A stretch of DNA of 64,000 bases from Sva-07 sp963707515. Its GTDB lineage: Bacteria; Actinomycetota; Acidimicrobiia; Acidimicrobiales; Ilumatobacteraceae. The stretch spans positions 62,001-126,000 of the forward strand of contig CAVPQI010000002.1 of the NCBI GenBank assembly GCA_963707515.1. Reading direction: 5' to 3'. Shown here in pieces: positions 45,582 through 55,913 of this stretch (the first letter of the stretch is position 1; the number at the start of each line of letters is the position of its first letter). Made by a program: the position numbers and the translations under genes. The notes beneath the pieces are model-generated. The model was not told the origin of the DNA. It searched no databases and saw nothing but the letters and a program-made list of their open reading frames with translations.

Positions 45582-46859
45582 GTGGCGAAATTCGGCGACA
45601 CCGGCGAACTGCTGAAGTGCTCGTTCTGTGGCAAGTCGCAGAAGCAGGTCAAGAAGCTGATCGCCGGGCCCGGCGTCTACATCTGTGACGAGTGCATCGA
45701 TCTCTGCAACGAGATCATCGAAGAGGAGCTCACCGAGACCGCCGAGCTGAGCTTCGACAACCTGCCCAACCCGCGTGAGATCCGCGCCTTCCTCGACGAC
45801 TACGTCGTCGGCCAGGAATCGGCGAAGAAGATCCTCTCCGTCGCCGTCTACAACCACTACCGGCGCATCCAGCACCAGAACCAGGCGACCACCGTCGGCC
45901 GCCGTGACGACGTCGAGCTGGCGAAGTCGAACATCTTGCTGCTCGGCCCGACCGGTTGCGGCAAGACACACCTCGCCCAGACCCTCGCCCGGCAGCTCAA
46001 CGTGCCGTTCGCCGTCGCCGACGCCACCGCCCTCACCGAGGCCGGCTACGTCGGTGAAGACGTCGAGAACATCCTCTTGAAGCTCATCCAGGCCGCCGAC
46101 TTCGACGTCAAGCGCGCCGAGACCGGCATCGTCTACATCGACGAGATCGACAAGGTCGCTCGCAAGAGCGAGAACCCCTCGATCACCCGCGACGTGTCCG
46201 GCGAGGGCGTGCAGCAGGCGCTGCTGAAGATCCTCGAGGGCACCCAGGCCTCGGTGCCGCCGCAAGGCGGCCGTAAGCACCCGCACCAGGAGTTCATCCA
46301 GATCGACACGACCAACGTGTTGTTCATCCTCGGTGGGGCGTTCGCCGGCCTCGAACAGATCATCGAGTCGCGCATCGGCCACAAGGGCGTCGGCTTCCAC
46401 GGCACCGTCCGGTCGCGGGTCGACCGCGACCCCGGCGAGCTGTTCGCCCAGGTCCTCCCCGAGGACCTCGTCAAGTTCGGCATGATCCCCGAGTTCATCG
46501 GCCGCCTGCCGATGATCGGCGCCGTCGGCAGCCTCGACCGCGATGCGCTGGTGTCGATCCTCATCGAGCCGAAGAACAGCCTCGTCAAGCAGTACCAGAA
46601 GGTGTTCAGCTTCGAAGACGTCGAGCTCGAGTTCACCGACGACGGCATGCAGGCGATCGCCGATCAGGCGATCCTGCGCGGCACCGGTGCCCGCGGTCTG
46701 CGGGCGATCCTCGAAGAGGTGCTGCTGAACACGATGTACGACCTGCCCGGCCGTACCGATGTCGGCAAGGTGCTGATCGACGCCGCGACGGTGACCGAGA
46801 AGGTCAACCCGACGCTGGTGCCGCGCTCCACGAGCCGCCAGCGCAAGGCTGCATCCTGA
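45582..46859 (+). CDS. clpX: ATP-dependent Clp protease ATP-binding subunit ClpX
   Basis: 425 aa AAA+ unfoldase from GTG 45582. The N-terminal zinc-binding domain has CSFCGKSQ and ICDECIDLC. Walker A GPTGCGKTH, Walker B IVYIDEIDK, the pore loop GYVGEDVEN and the RKH-type loop with IGF-like FGMIPEFIGR follow. It delivers tagged proteins to ClpP. Full length. Confidence 0.97.
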   Translation: MAKFGDTGELLKCSFCGKSQKQVKKLIAGPGVYICDECIDLCNEIIEEELTETAELSFDNLPNPREIRAFLDDYVVGQESAKKILSVAVYNHYRRIQHQNQATTVGRRDDVELAKSNILLLGPTGCGKTHLAQTLARQLNVPFAVADATALTEAGYVGEDVENILLKLIQAADFDVKRAETGIVYIDEIDKVARKSENPSITRDVSGEGVQQALLKILEGTQASVPPQGGRKHPHQEFIQIDTTNVLFILGGAFAGLEQIIESRIGHKGVGFHGTVRSRVDRDPGELFAQVLPEDLVKFGMIPEFIGRLPMIGAVGSLDRDALVSILIEPKNSLVKQYQKVFSFEDVELEFTDDGMQAIADQAILRGTGARGLRAILEEVLLNTMYDLPGRTDVGKVLIDAATVTEKVNPTLVPRSTSRQRKAAS

Positions 46860-46971
46860 ACACGATGGCGTTCCCCGGCAACGCAGACCACGCGTGACCG
46901 CTCGTCCACCGGCGCTCGCTCACCCCGTAGTCGCGTGTTGACCAGCACACTCCCGTAGCCTGAGGCGTCCT

Positions 46972-48261
46972 ATGACCTTCGACGAGGCCCTGCGATACCT
47001 CGACGAGCATGCGTCGTACGAGAAGACGGGGCGGATCGCGTCGCCGTCACTCGACACGATCACCGCCCTGTGCGCGGCGATGGGCGAGCCGCAGCACTCG
47101 GCGCCCGTGATCCACATCACCGGCACCAACGGCAAGGGGTCGACGGCGCAGATGATCTCCCGCCTGCTCGTGGCGAGCGGGTTGACGGTCGGCACGTACA
47201 CCAGCCCGCACCTCGAACGGATCAACGAGCGCATCAGCCGCAACCTGGAACCGATCTCCGACGAGGAGTTCGGCGAGCAGGTCGGGGCGATCGCCGAGCT
47301 CGAACCGTTGATCGGTCGCCGGCCGAGCTACTTCGAGATCCTCACCGCCGCCGCGTTCCGCTGGTTCGCCGACGTCGCCGTGGACGTGATGGTCGTCGAG
47401 GTCGGGCTGCTCGGACGCTGGGACGCGACCAACGTCGTCGACTCGACGGTCGCCGTCATCACCAACATCGGCATGGACCACACCGAGTTCGCCGGGCCGA
47501 CGCTCGGCGACATCGCCCGCGAGAAGGCGGGGATCATCACACCGCGGTCGGCTGCGATCGTGGGGGAGACCCGCGACGAGCTCGTCGACCTCTTCCGCGC
47601 CGAGCAACCGGCGACGCTGATCGCTCGCGGCGAGGACTACGACGTCGACGGCAACCGCCTCGCCGTCGGTGGCCGGCTGCTCGACCTGCGGACGCCGACG
47701 ACGATCTACACCGACGTGTACCTCCCGCTGCACGGCGAACACCAGGGCCAGAACGCGGCGACGGCGTTGGCGGCCGTGGAGACCTTCTTCGCCGCCCCGC
47801 TCGCCGAGGAGGTCGTGATGGAGGGCTTCGGCGAGGTGACGGTGCCGGGACGCTTCGAGGTGCTCGGCCGTCAACCGCTGACGATCGTCGACGGTGCCCA
47901 CAACCCGCCCGGCGCCGACGTGTGCACCCAGGTGTTCTTCGACAACTTCGACCCCGAGGGTCGCCGTCTGCTCGTCGTCGGCACCCTCCGCGATCCCGAC
48001 GAGATGCTCGCCGCGCTGCGCGCCGACGAATTCGACGTCGTGTTCGCCTGCACGGCACCGTCGCCGCGCGGCGTCAAGGCGATCGACGTCGCCGACGCCG
48101 CCCGGCGCCTCGGGTGCGACGCCGTGTACGTCTTCGACAGCGTCGAGGCGGCGTGCGCCCGGGCGATGGAGTTCGCCGACGGCGACGACGCGGTCCTCGT
48201 CACCGGCAGCCTGTACACCGCCGGGGCTGCCCGTCCGGTCCTCCAGCGCCTCGCCAACTGA
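46972..48261 (+). CDS. folC: bifunctional folylpolyglutamate synthase/dihydrofolate synthase
   Basis: 429 aa Mur-ligase-like enzyme adding glutamate to folates. ATP-binding loop ITGTNGKGSTAQM near residue 50, TYTSPHLERINERI, VGLLGRWDATNV with the catalytic region, and IVDGAHNPPG at the C-terminal domain. valS, which commonly precedes folC, is absent; clpX is directly upstream. A 31-nt palindrome starts 2 nt after its stop. Confidence 0.95.
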   Translation: MTFDEALRYLDEHASYEKTGRIASPSLDTITALCAAMGEPQHSAPVIHITGTNGKGSTAQMISRLLVASGLTVGTYTSPHLERINERISRNLEPISDEEFGEQVGAIAELEPLIGRRPSYFEILTAAAFRWFADVAVDVMVVEVGLLGRWDATNVVDSTVAVITNIGMDHTEFAGPTLGDIAREKAGIITPRSAAIVGETRDELVDLFRAEQPATLIARGEDYDVDGNRLAVGGRLLDLRTPTTIYTDVYLPLHGEHQGQNAATALAAVETFFAAPLAEEVVMEGFGEVTVPGRFEVLGRQPLTIVDGAHNPPGADVCTQVFFDNFDPEGRRLLVVGTLRDPDEMLAALRADEFDVVFACTAPSPRGVKAIDVADAARRLGCDAVYVFDSVEAACARAMEFADGDDAVLVTGSLYTAGAARPVLQRLAN

Positions 48262-48263
48262 CC

Positions 48264-48294
48264 GTGGCAACAGGGGTCAGACCCCTGATGCAAC
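48264..48294. repeat. 31-nt palindromic repeat, copy 3
   Basis: Starts GTGGCAACAGGGGTC with central A, then GACCCCTG and ends GCAAC. The inner 17 nt are perfectly palindromic. Located 2 nt after the folC stop, where it may end or stabilise the transcript. Confidence 0.82.
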
Positions 48295-48340
48295 GCCGTC
48301 CCGTCGGCAGTCGCCGTCGGTCGCCGCGGTCGCCGCGGGA

Positions 48341-48568
48341 TCAGGGGCGGTCGGGGCGAGCACGTCGGCGGTCAGGTGGCGGGTGCTCGCCTGGTACTCC
48401 CCGGACGACGGTGTCGCTCCACAGCCCGTAGGGGACCAGGCCGAGCCAGGCCGCCCACCGCAGCCCGTAGCGGTTCTCCGGCGCCATCTTGTGGCTGGGC
48501 CCGCGGTCGAGCTTCGACCTCGCCCGGCGGGCGATCCAGTCGTCGAGGTCGGCGGTCGCCCTGACCAT
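48341..48568 (-). CDS. hypothetical small protein
   Basis: 75 aa from ATG 48568. Sequence patches MVRATADLDDWIARRARSK and NRYGLRWAAWLGLVPYGLW look protein-like, and nearly every codon ends in G or C until the last dozen, which supports coding on the minus strand. The family is unknown. It lies in the otherwise gene-poor 585-nt folC-ndk gap. Confidence 0.42.
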   Translation of the reverse strand: MVRATADLDDWIARRARSKLDRGPSHKMAPENRYGLRWAAWLGLVPYGLWSDTVVRGVPGEHPPPDRRRARPDRP

Positions 48569-48605
48569 CCGCAAGGCGCTGTCCGATCCCGGGTCGGAGA
48601 CGCTG

Positions 48606-48797
48606 GTGACCTGGGCGATCGACGGCGCAGCCGGTGTGCTGGCGCTGTGCGCCGTGCATCGCCTCACGCTCACCGAAACGCTGTACCCCGCCCACCACGC
48701 CGTCGCCAACGGTGCCGTCGTCGTCGCCATCGTCACTGCCCGGCGCCGCCGCGCATGCCAGCAGGGCCGGAGCCCGTCGGTGACGGCGGCGGGGTGA
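48606..48797 (+). CDS. hypothetical small hydrophobic protein
   Basis: 63 aa from GTG 48606 (VTWAIDGAAGVLALCAV, then GAVVVAIVTARRRR). One or two membrane helices are possible. Support is weak: the frame and a 31-nt repeat that begins 2 nt after its stop, the same spacing seen after folC and the RNase E/G gene. Divergent from the small minus-strand gene. Confidence 0.28.
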   Translation: MTWAIDGAAGVLALCAVHRLTLTETLYPAHHAVANGAVVVAIVTARRRRACQQGRSPSVTAAG

Positions 48798-48799
48798 AC

Positions 48800-48830
48800 G
48801 TCACAGAAGGGGTCTGACCCCTGATGTAAC
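48800..48830. repeat. 31-nt palindromic repeat, copy 4
   Basis: GTCACAGAAGGGGTC, central T, GACCCCTGAT, ending GTAAC. It sits 16 nt before the ndk start, so here it lies in a 5' leader. Confidence 0.83.
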
Positions 48831-48846
48831 GGTAGGTTCGTTCGCC

Positions 48847-49257
48847 ATGTCCGATCGCACGCTCGTCCTGTTGAAGCCTGATGCCGTGGAGCGCAAGCTC
48901 GTCGGCGAGATCGTCTCCCGCTTCGAGGCGAAGAACCTGGACATCGTTGCCATGGAGCTCCGCTCGCTCGACGACGAGACGCTCGCCCGGCACTACGAAG
49001 AGCACGTCGGCAAGGGCTTCTACGGCGAGCTGGTGACGTTCATGAGCCGCGGCCCCGTCGTGGCGATGGTCATCGAGGGGCCCGAGGACACGTGGGAGGT
49101 CGTGCGCGCGATGATGGGCGCAACCAATCCCCGCACGGCGGCGCCGGGCACGATCCGCGGCGACCTCGGCATCTTGTTCACCGAGAACCTGGTGCACGGA
49201 AGCGACTCACTCGCCTCCGCCGAGCGCGAGATCGGGATCTTCTTCCCGAATCTGTAA
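48847..49257 (+). CDS. ndk: nucleoside diphosphate kinase
   Basis: 136 aa. RTLVLLKPDAVERKLVGEI at the start, and the Ndk signature around NLVHGSDSL with the phosphorylated histidine (about 117). Transfers phosphate between nucleoside tri- and diphosphates in the cytoplasm. Standard length. Located between folC and the mre cluster, as in many Actinobacteria. Confidence 0.96.
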   Translation: MSDRTLVLLKPDAVERKLVGEIVSRFEAKNLDIVAMELRSLDDETLARHYEEHVGKGFYGELVTFMSRGPVVAMVIEGPEDTWEVVRAMMGATNPRTAAPGTIRGDLGILFTENLVHGSDSLASAEREIGIFFPNL

Positions 49258-49339
49258 CATTTGCGGGTCGCGGTTCCTGGCACGTTTGGGGTGTCGGAGC
49301 TGCATCCGGACGAACGCTCGCGAAAGGTGGCCACAGCGC

Positions 49340-50374
<1,035 letters not shown>

Positions 50375-50396
50375 GCTCGCGCCGTCGCGACCGGTC

Positions 50397-51584
50397 ATGG
50401 CCATCTACTCCGTCGGGCGCAAGCGGGTCATCCTCGCGCTGCTGCTGACCACGGTCCTCTTGTTGACGCTCGACCTGCGCGGCAACCCGGTGATCGATGC
50501 GATGCGCGATGGCTTCGCCCGCGTCATCAGCCCGGTGCAGTCGGCGACCACCGTGATCACCAACCCGATCGAGCGCCTGTGGAACGGCGTCGTCAACTAC
50601 GACGACCTGGAGGCCGAGAACCGGGCGCTGCAGGAGCAGGTCGACCGGTTGATCGGCACCCAGGCGGCAGCCGAGGCGGCGGTGATCGAGGGCAAGGAAC
50701 TGCAGGCGCTGTACAACCTGCCGTCGCTGTCGGGCATCGACACCGAGGTCGCCCGCGTCGTCGGTTCGACGCCGAACAACATCGACCAGGTGATCGAGAT
50801 CGACAAGGGTCGCACCAGCGGCATCGAGATCGGGATGCCGGTCGTCAACCAGGCCGGCCTCGTCGGCAAGGTCACCCAGGTCTACGCCAACTCGGCGCGG
50901 GTGATGCTCGTCACCGACACCAGCTACACGGTCGCCGTCAAGGTGATGTCGTCGGCGGAGGGCCAGGTCGTGCAGGCGCCGCCGAACACCACACCGTCGG
51001 GACTCACCCCCGAGCAGGTCGCCGAGCAGGGCACGACGACGACCACGACCACCACGCCGCCGGTGCCGACCACGCCGGCGGGCCTGCCCGTCAGCGGCAC
51101 GACGCTGCCGGGCACCGACCCCAACGCCCGACCCATCAATCCCGACACCGGGCAACCGATGACCGACGAGGAGATCCAGGCGGCGCTCGAAGACATCGCC
51201 GCGCAGCAGGCAGCGGACTCGATCCCCGACGACTCGGCGCCCGGCACCTCCGTCCCGGACACGACGACCACGACCACCGTGCCGCCGATCATCGAGAAGG
51301 AGTACGGGGCTCTCCAGGGGCGCGGCCGCCTGCTGCTGCCCGAGGTTCGCTTCATCCAGGACAACCCGTCGATCGCTGAACTCGAGGTCGGCGACCTGGT
51401 CGAGACCGCTGGCGGATCGGAGAGCCTGGCGCCTCCCGGCATCCCCGTCGGACGCGTCGCCAACCGCGCCGACCGCGCCGGCTCCGGTGGTCCGGTGCTC
51501 GACGTGGAGATCCACGCCGACCTCGCCCGTCTCAACTTCGTCCGCGTCGTCCTCTACAAGCCGCTCTCCGAAGTCGGGGACTGA
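50397..51584 (+). CDS. mreC: rod shape-determining protein MreC with Thr/Pro-rich insertion
   Basis: 395 aa, about 100 longer than usual. One N-terminal membrane helix (residues 9-25), a coiled coil (YDDLEAENRALQEQVDRL) and the first half of the periplasmic beta domain (VVGSTPNNIDQVIEIDKG, GLVGKVTQVY). A Thr/Pro/Asp-rich low-complexity segment at about residues 205-300 follows. The beta domain then resumes (LLLPEVRFIQDNPSIAELEVGDLVETAG). The scaffold links MreB to cell-wall enzymes. Frame intact. Confidence 0.92.
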   Translation: MAIYSVGRKRVILALLLTTVLLLTLDLRGNPVIDAMRDGFARVISPVQSATTVITNPIERLWNGVVNYDDLEAENRALQEQVDRLIGTQAAAEAAVIEGKELQALYNLPSLSGIDTEVARVVGSTPNNIDQVIEIDKGRTSGIEIGMPVVNQAGLVGKVTQVYANSARVMLVTDTSYTVAVKVMSSAEGQVVQAPPNTTPSGLTPEQVAEQGTTTTTTTTPPVPTTPAGLPVSGTTLPGTDPNARPINPDTGQPMTDEEIQAALEDIAAQQAADSIPDDSAPGTSVPDTTTTTTVPPIIEKEYGALQGRGRLLLPEVRFIQDNPSIAELEVGDLVETAGGSESLAPPGIPVGRVANRADRAGSGGPVLDVEIHADLARLNFVRVVLYKPLSEVGD

Positions 51585-51611
51585 CGGCCTCGTGGCCGTC
51601 GCCGGGCGCCG

Positions 51612-52157
51612 ATGATCGCCTCGTTCTTCCAGGGTCCGCTCGTCCGCATCATCCCCGTCGGGATCATCATGCTGGCGCTGCAGCGGACGTTCCTCGTCGA
51701 CGTCCAGGTCGCCGGCGTGATCATCCAGTTGATGACGGCCACCGCCGCGGCCGCGGGCGTGGCCGGAGGAAGCGAGCGCGGCGCGATGGTCGGCTTCGTG
51801 TTCGGCATCATGTTCGACCTCGCCCAGGGCACCCCGCTCGGCTCGACAGCCGCAGCGATGACGATCGCCGGCGTCGTCGGCGGGCTGCTGGCACTGATCG
51901 CCGCCGACCCGCAGTGGTGGCTGGGGGCGATCTTCACCGCCCTCGGCACGGCCGCCGGCGTGGCGATGATCCCGCTCGTGCGTGTGTTCATCGGCGAACC
52001 CCAACCGTTTCAGGAGCAACTGCGCGTCGTGTTGCCGGTCGTCGCCATCGCCGGCGCGGTGATGAGCCCGCTGCTCGTGCCGCTGGCGCGATGGTGCCTG
52101 AAGTTGAAGCGACCGGAGTGGACACAGCCCGTCAAGCAGGCATCGCCCGACGAGTGA
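51612..52157 (+). CDS. mreD: rod shape-determining protein MreD
   Basis: 181 aa integral membrane protein with about five to six helices, matching MreD in size and place. Conserved-like patch VGFVFGIMFDLAQGTPLGSTA (Asp in a membrane helix) is typical. Starts at ATG 51612, 27 nt after mreC. Confidence 0.86.
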   Translation: MIASFFQGPLVRIIPVGIIMLALQRTFLVDVQVAGVIIQLMTATAAAAGVAGGSERGAMVGFVFGIMFDLAQGTPLGSTAAAMTIAGVVGGLLALIAADPQWWLGAIFTALGTAAGVAMIPLVRVFIGEPQPFQEQLRVVLPVVAIAGAVMSPLLVPLARWCLKLKRPEWTQPVKQASPDE

Positions 52158-52244
52158 GCGGGCCCGCGACTACCGTCTGCGGGCGGAGGGAAGGCACGAA
52201 GTGACAGGAACCACCACGGGCGCGCGTCGCAACGCGTTCGTAAC

Positions 52245-54515
52245 GTGCAGACTGGAGCGTCATGGATCGGGCAGTTGACGACGCGCGCTTCGGCGCATCA
52301 GGCGATGGCCGCTGACAAGCGGGCGGCGCGCCTCGGCGTCCTGGCCATCGTCGGGATGCTGCTGTTCGGCCTCGTCGGGGCGCGCCTGTGGTTCCTGCAG
52401 ACCGTCGAGCAGGAGTCGCTGCAGGCCCAGGTCGACACGACCAAGCTGCGCACGGTGCCGCTGTTGCCCGAGCGTGGCCGCATCTTCGACGCCGACGGCC
52501 GCATCCTCGCCGACAACGACCGCGTGCTCACCGTCGGCGTCGACTGGGAGGTCCTGCGGACGAGCAAGAACCGCGATGAGATCTTCCGTCGCCTCTCGGG
52601 GTGGATCAACGTGCCCGTCGAAGACATGCAGGCTCGCTACGAGAGCCAGGTGTACAGCCCGTTCCTGCCGATGCCCGTGGCCGAGGACGTCGACGAGCGA
52701 ACGGCGATCGCCATCCAGGAGCGCGTCGAAGACCTTCCGGGCGTGACGATCCTCGAGGAGTGGCGCCGCGTCTACCCGTACGCACCGCTCGCCAGCCATG
52801 TCGTCGGCTACATGGGCCGCATCACCGCCGAGACGAAGGAGCAGTACCAGAACCTCGGCTACTACCTCAACGAGCGCGTCGGCCAGTTCGGCATCGAACA
52901 GAGCATGGAGCGCGAGCTCCACGGACAGTGGGGCTACGTCACCTACGAGGTCGACAACGCCAGCCGCATCATGCGCGAGGTCGAACGGGTCCCGGCGATC
53001 AACGGCTACGACATCCAGCTGACGATCGACCTCGACCAGCAGCAGTACGCCGAGCAGGCCCTGGAGACCAAGCTGCGTGAGCGTCAGGCGGCCACGGCGA
53101 CCAACCCGCTCGACCCGGCGACGAACTTCACCCAGCTGGTGTTCCCCGACCAACCGCGTGAGGTGCCGTACAAGGCGCCCGCCGGCGCGGTCGTGATCCA
53201 GAACTACCAGAACGGCCAGATCATCGCCCTCGCCAGTTATCCGACGTTCGACAACCGCTGGTTCGAATCCGACCTCGGCGGCGGCAAGTTCGAGGAGATC
53301 TTCCCCGCCGTCGATGCCGACGGCAACCCGATCGATCCCGACGAGTCGATCCTCGTCAACCGCGCCATCCAGGGGCGCTACAACCTCGGTTCGACGTTCA
53401 AGCCGTTCACCGCCTTCGCCGCCCTCGACACCGGTCTGTTGACCGTCGACGACTACTACCGCGACGAGGGCACCTACCGGATGGAGTCCGTCGCCGAGGA
53501 CAAGTGCAACTCCGGTGAGGTGCGCTGCGTCTACCGCAACGCCACCTGCTCGGGCACGCAGCGTCCGTGTGTGTACGGCGGCGTCGACGTGGAGACGGCG
53601 TTGGCGGTGTCGTCGGACGCCTTCTTCTACCGCATCGGCGAACTGATCATGACCCGCAACAACTTCGCCCCGTTGCTCCAGGACGAGGTCCGGCGGTTCG
53701 GGTTCGGCTCCGACCCGGGCATCGACCTGCCGTACGCCTTCGACGGGACCGTCCCGGACGCGGCGCTGAAGAAGAAGTACGCCGATCTCGGGGTGATCTC
53801 CGAAGCCGAGGGTTCGAACTACTTCACCGGTGACAACGTCCAGCTGGCGATCGGCCAGGGTCTGCTGTCGGCATCGCCGTTGCAGCTCGCCGTCGGCTAC
53901 TCGACGCTCGCCAGCAAGGGGCAGGTACTGAAGCCCGAGATCATCAAGGCGATCTATCTCCCGGGCGTCCCCGACGCCCCGACACAGGGGTACGCCGACC
54001 TCTCGCAGGCAAAGATCCACGAGGAGGCCAGCCCGACCGGCGAGCTGATGCGTGCGATCGAGGCGCCGGAGGAGATCTGGAGCGAGATCGAGCGCGGTCT
54101 CACCCGGGTGATCAACGGCCCGGGCACGACCAGCGACTTCTACCACTCGACCACCGGCGAGAACCTGTTCTACAACTACCCCGACTCGGCGATCCCGTTG
54201 GCCGGCAAGACCGGCACCGCCCAGGGGGCGAAGAACTACCCGTGGAACGACTCGTCGGCGTTCGCCGCCTACAGCCTCGATCCCAACCGGCCGTACACGG
54301 TGTCGGCCTACCTCGAGAAGGCGGGGTACGGCTCGCAGGCAGCGGCACCCGTCGTCAAGTGCATCTACCTGCAACTCTCGAACGAGGTCACCGCCGACCC
54401 GGTGATCCTGTCCGACGCGCTCGACCCGTCGTCGACCGAGGCCGCGCCGCCGCGTCAGCTGGCCGACACCTCCTGTTACAACGGACGGTTCTCGCACGCC
54501 ACCACGACGGAGTGA
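52245..54515 (+). CDS. mrdA: penicillin-binding protein 2 (peptidoglycan transpeptidase)
   Basis: 756 aa from GTG 52245, with ATG 52305 as alternative start; a membrane anchor follows (GVLAIVGMLLFGLVGARLWF). N-terminal dimerisation domain ERGRIFDADGRILADN. Active-site motifs: STFKPF (Ser nucleophile and Lys), SSDAFF (SxD variant of SxN) and AGKTGTAQG. Between the first two lies a four-cysteine stretch (about residues 424-445), which may form disulfides outside the membrane. It cross-links peptidoglycan during elongation with RodA. Confidence 0.94.
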   Translation: MQTGASWIGQLTTRASAHQAMAADKRAARLGVLAIVGMLLFGLVGARLWFLQTVEQESLQAQVDTTKLRTVPLLPERGRIFDADGRILADNDRVLTVGVDWEVLRTSKNRDEIFRRLSGWINVPVEDMQARYESQVYSPFLPMPVAEDVDERTAIAIQERVEDLPGVTILEEWRRVYPYAPLASHVVGYMGRITAETKEQYQNLGYYLNERVGQFGIEQSMERELHGQWGYVTYEVDNASRIMREVERVPAINGYDIQLTIDLDQQQYAEQALETKLRERQAATATNPLDPATNFTQLVFPDQPREVPYKAPAGAVVIQNYQNGQIIALASYPTFDNRWFESDLGGGKFEEIFPAVDADGNPIDPDESILVNRAIQGRYNLGSTFKPFTAFAALDTGLLTVDDYYRDEGTYRMESVAEDKCNSGEVRCVYRNATCSGTQRPCVYGGVDVETALAVSSDAFFYRIGELIMTRNNFAPLLQDEVRRFGFGSDPGIDLPYAFDGTVPDAALKKKYADLGVISEAEGSNYFTGDNVQLAIGQGLLSASPLQLAVGYSTLASKGQVLKPEIIKAIYLPGVPDAPTQGYADLSQAKIHEEASPTGELMRAIEAPEEIWSEIERGLTRVINGPGTTSDFYHSTTGENLFYNYPDSAIPLAGKTGTAQGAKNYPWNDSSAFAAYSLDPNRPYTVSAYLEKAGYGSQAAAPVVKCIYLQLSNEVTADPVILSDALDPSSTEAAPPRQLADTSCYNGRFSHATTTE

Positions 54516-54517
54516 GC

Positions 54518-55672
54518 GTGGCGACCTCGTTCCTCTCGCGCAGAGCCGACTCCGGTCTCGGCAACATCGGCGCCAGTCCGGCCGACCCGAGCCGCAACAT
54601 CGACTGGGTCCTGCTGGGAACCCAGGGCGTGCTCACCGTCATCGGGTGCTTCGTCGTCTTCTCGGCGTCGCGCACGAGGATCAGCGCCGACCCCTACGCC
54701 TTCGCCACCCGGCAGGTGGTCTTCGCCATCGTCGCCACGGTGATCATGTTCGTCGTCATGAGCGTCGACTACGACTGGTGGAAGGACCGCGCTCGCTTCC
54801 TCTACGGCCTCACACTGGTGTCGCTGTTGTTGCTGTTCCTGCTCGGTGTCGCCTCGGGGGAGGACCTGATCTCGTTCGATCTCGGACCGCTCAACGTGCA
54901 ACCGGCCGAGCTGGCGAAGTTCACGACGCTGCTGATGCTCGCCAGCTACCTCGCCGAGGAGCGCAGCGACGAGGTGTCCTACGCCCGCTTCCTCGGCGGT
55001 CTGATGATCGTCGGCGCGCCCGCCGTGCTGGTGATCATCCAGCCCGACCTCGGGTCGGCGTCGGTGCTCGTGTCGATGGCGATGGGGGTGCTGCTCGTCG
55101 CTGGGGCGAAGGCGCGATACATCGCCCTGATCACCGTGCTCTCGGTGAGCACCGTGCTCGCGGCGTTCGTCGGCCGGCTCGTCAACAGCTACCAGGCGGC
55201 GCGCATCCGGGCGTTGATCAACCCGGCCGCCGCCCACCAGGACGACCTCTACCAGGCGGAGAACGCGATGCGTGCCATCGGCACGGGCGGCGTGTGGGGG
55301 AAGGGCTGGCTGCGCGGCCCGCTGACCAACGGCCGCGACATCCCGGTGATGTGGGCCGACTTCCCGTTCGCCGCCATCGGCGAGCAGTTCGGCCTCGTCG
55401 GTTCGGCCGCCGTGCTCGGGCTGATGGCGATCGTGCTGATGCGCATCTGGCGCATCGCCAGCCTGTCGCGCGATCTCCTCGGCACGTACATCTGCGCCGG
55501 TGTGTTCACGATGCTGCTGTGGCAGACGTTCCAGAACGTCGGCATGACCGTGCAGATCATGCCGGTCACCGGGTTGCCGCTGCCGTTCATCTCCTACGGC
55601 GGTTCGGGCCTCATCGTCTACTTCGCCATGCTCGGCCTCGTACAGTCCGTGCACATGCGCCGCATGCGCTGA
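54518..55672 (+). CDS. rodA: rod shape-determining protein RodA (SEDS glycosyltransferase)
   Basis: 384 aa from GTG 54518 (GTG 54512 also possible). About ten membrane helices. SEDS landmarks: FDLGPLNVQPAELAK, IIQPDLGSASVL, and C-terminal MPVTGLPLPFISYGGSG. It polymerises lipid II with PBP2. Directly after mrdA in the mre cluster; GGAG lies 5 nt upstream of the start. Confidence 0.95.
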   Translation: MATSFLSRRADSGLGNIGASPADPSRNIDWVLLGTQGVLTVIGCFVVFSASRTRISADPYAFATRQVVFAIVATVIMFVVMSVDYDWWKDRARFLYGLTLVSLLLLFLLGVASGEDLISFDLGPLNVQPAELAKFTTLLMLASYLAEERSDEVSYARFLGGLMIVGAPAVLVIIQPDLGSASVLVSMAMGVLLVAGAKARYIALITVLSVSTVLAAFVGRLVNSYQAARIRALINPAAAHQDDLYQAENAMRAIGTGGVWGKGWLRGPLTNGRDIPVMWADFPFAAIGEQFGLVGSAAVLGLMAIVLMRIWRIASLSRDLLGTYICAGVFTMLLWQTFQNVGMTVQIMPVTGLPLPFISYGGSGLIVYFAMLGLVQSVHMRRMR

Positions 55673-55913
55673 GCGTGTGATTCCGCGCTGCGTTCCGCGC
55701 GCTCGGTGACCGCGCCGGTCGCCCATCCCCTCGGTTGGTGCTCGTTGGCCGTAGAATCAGCGTTCCAGTGGCCAGTCTCGATGACCTCCCCGCCGTGAAC
55801 CGCGGAACGTCGACTGGGACCACGTGTCGAACCGCCGAATCCCACCGCGCCCTGCGGACGGGTTCGGCCGTGCGGAGCGCCGGTCCGGCAGCTCCCGAGA
55901 AGGGAAGTACAAC

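Noticed and set aside
52260..54497. A 745-codon minus-strand frame opposite mrdA
   Set aside because: Composition is Arg/Val/Asp-rich without motifs, and the plus strand carries complete transpeptidase motifs.
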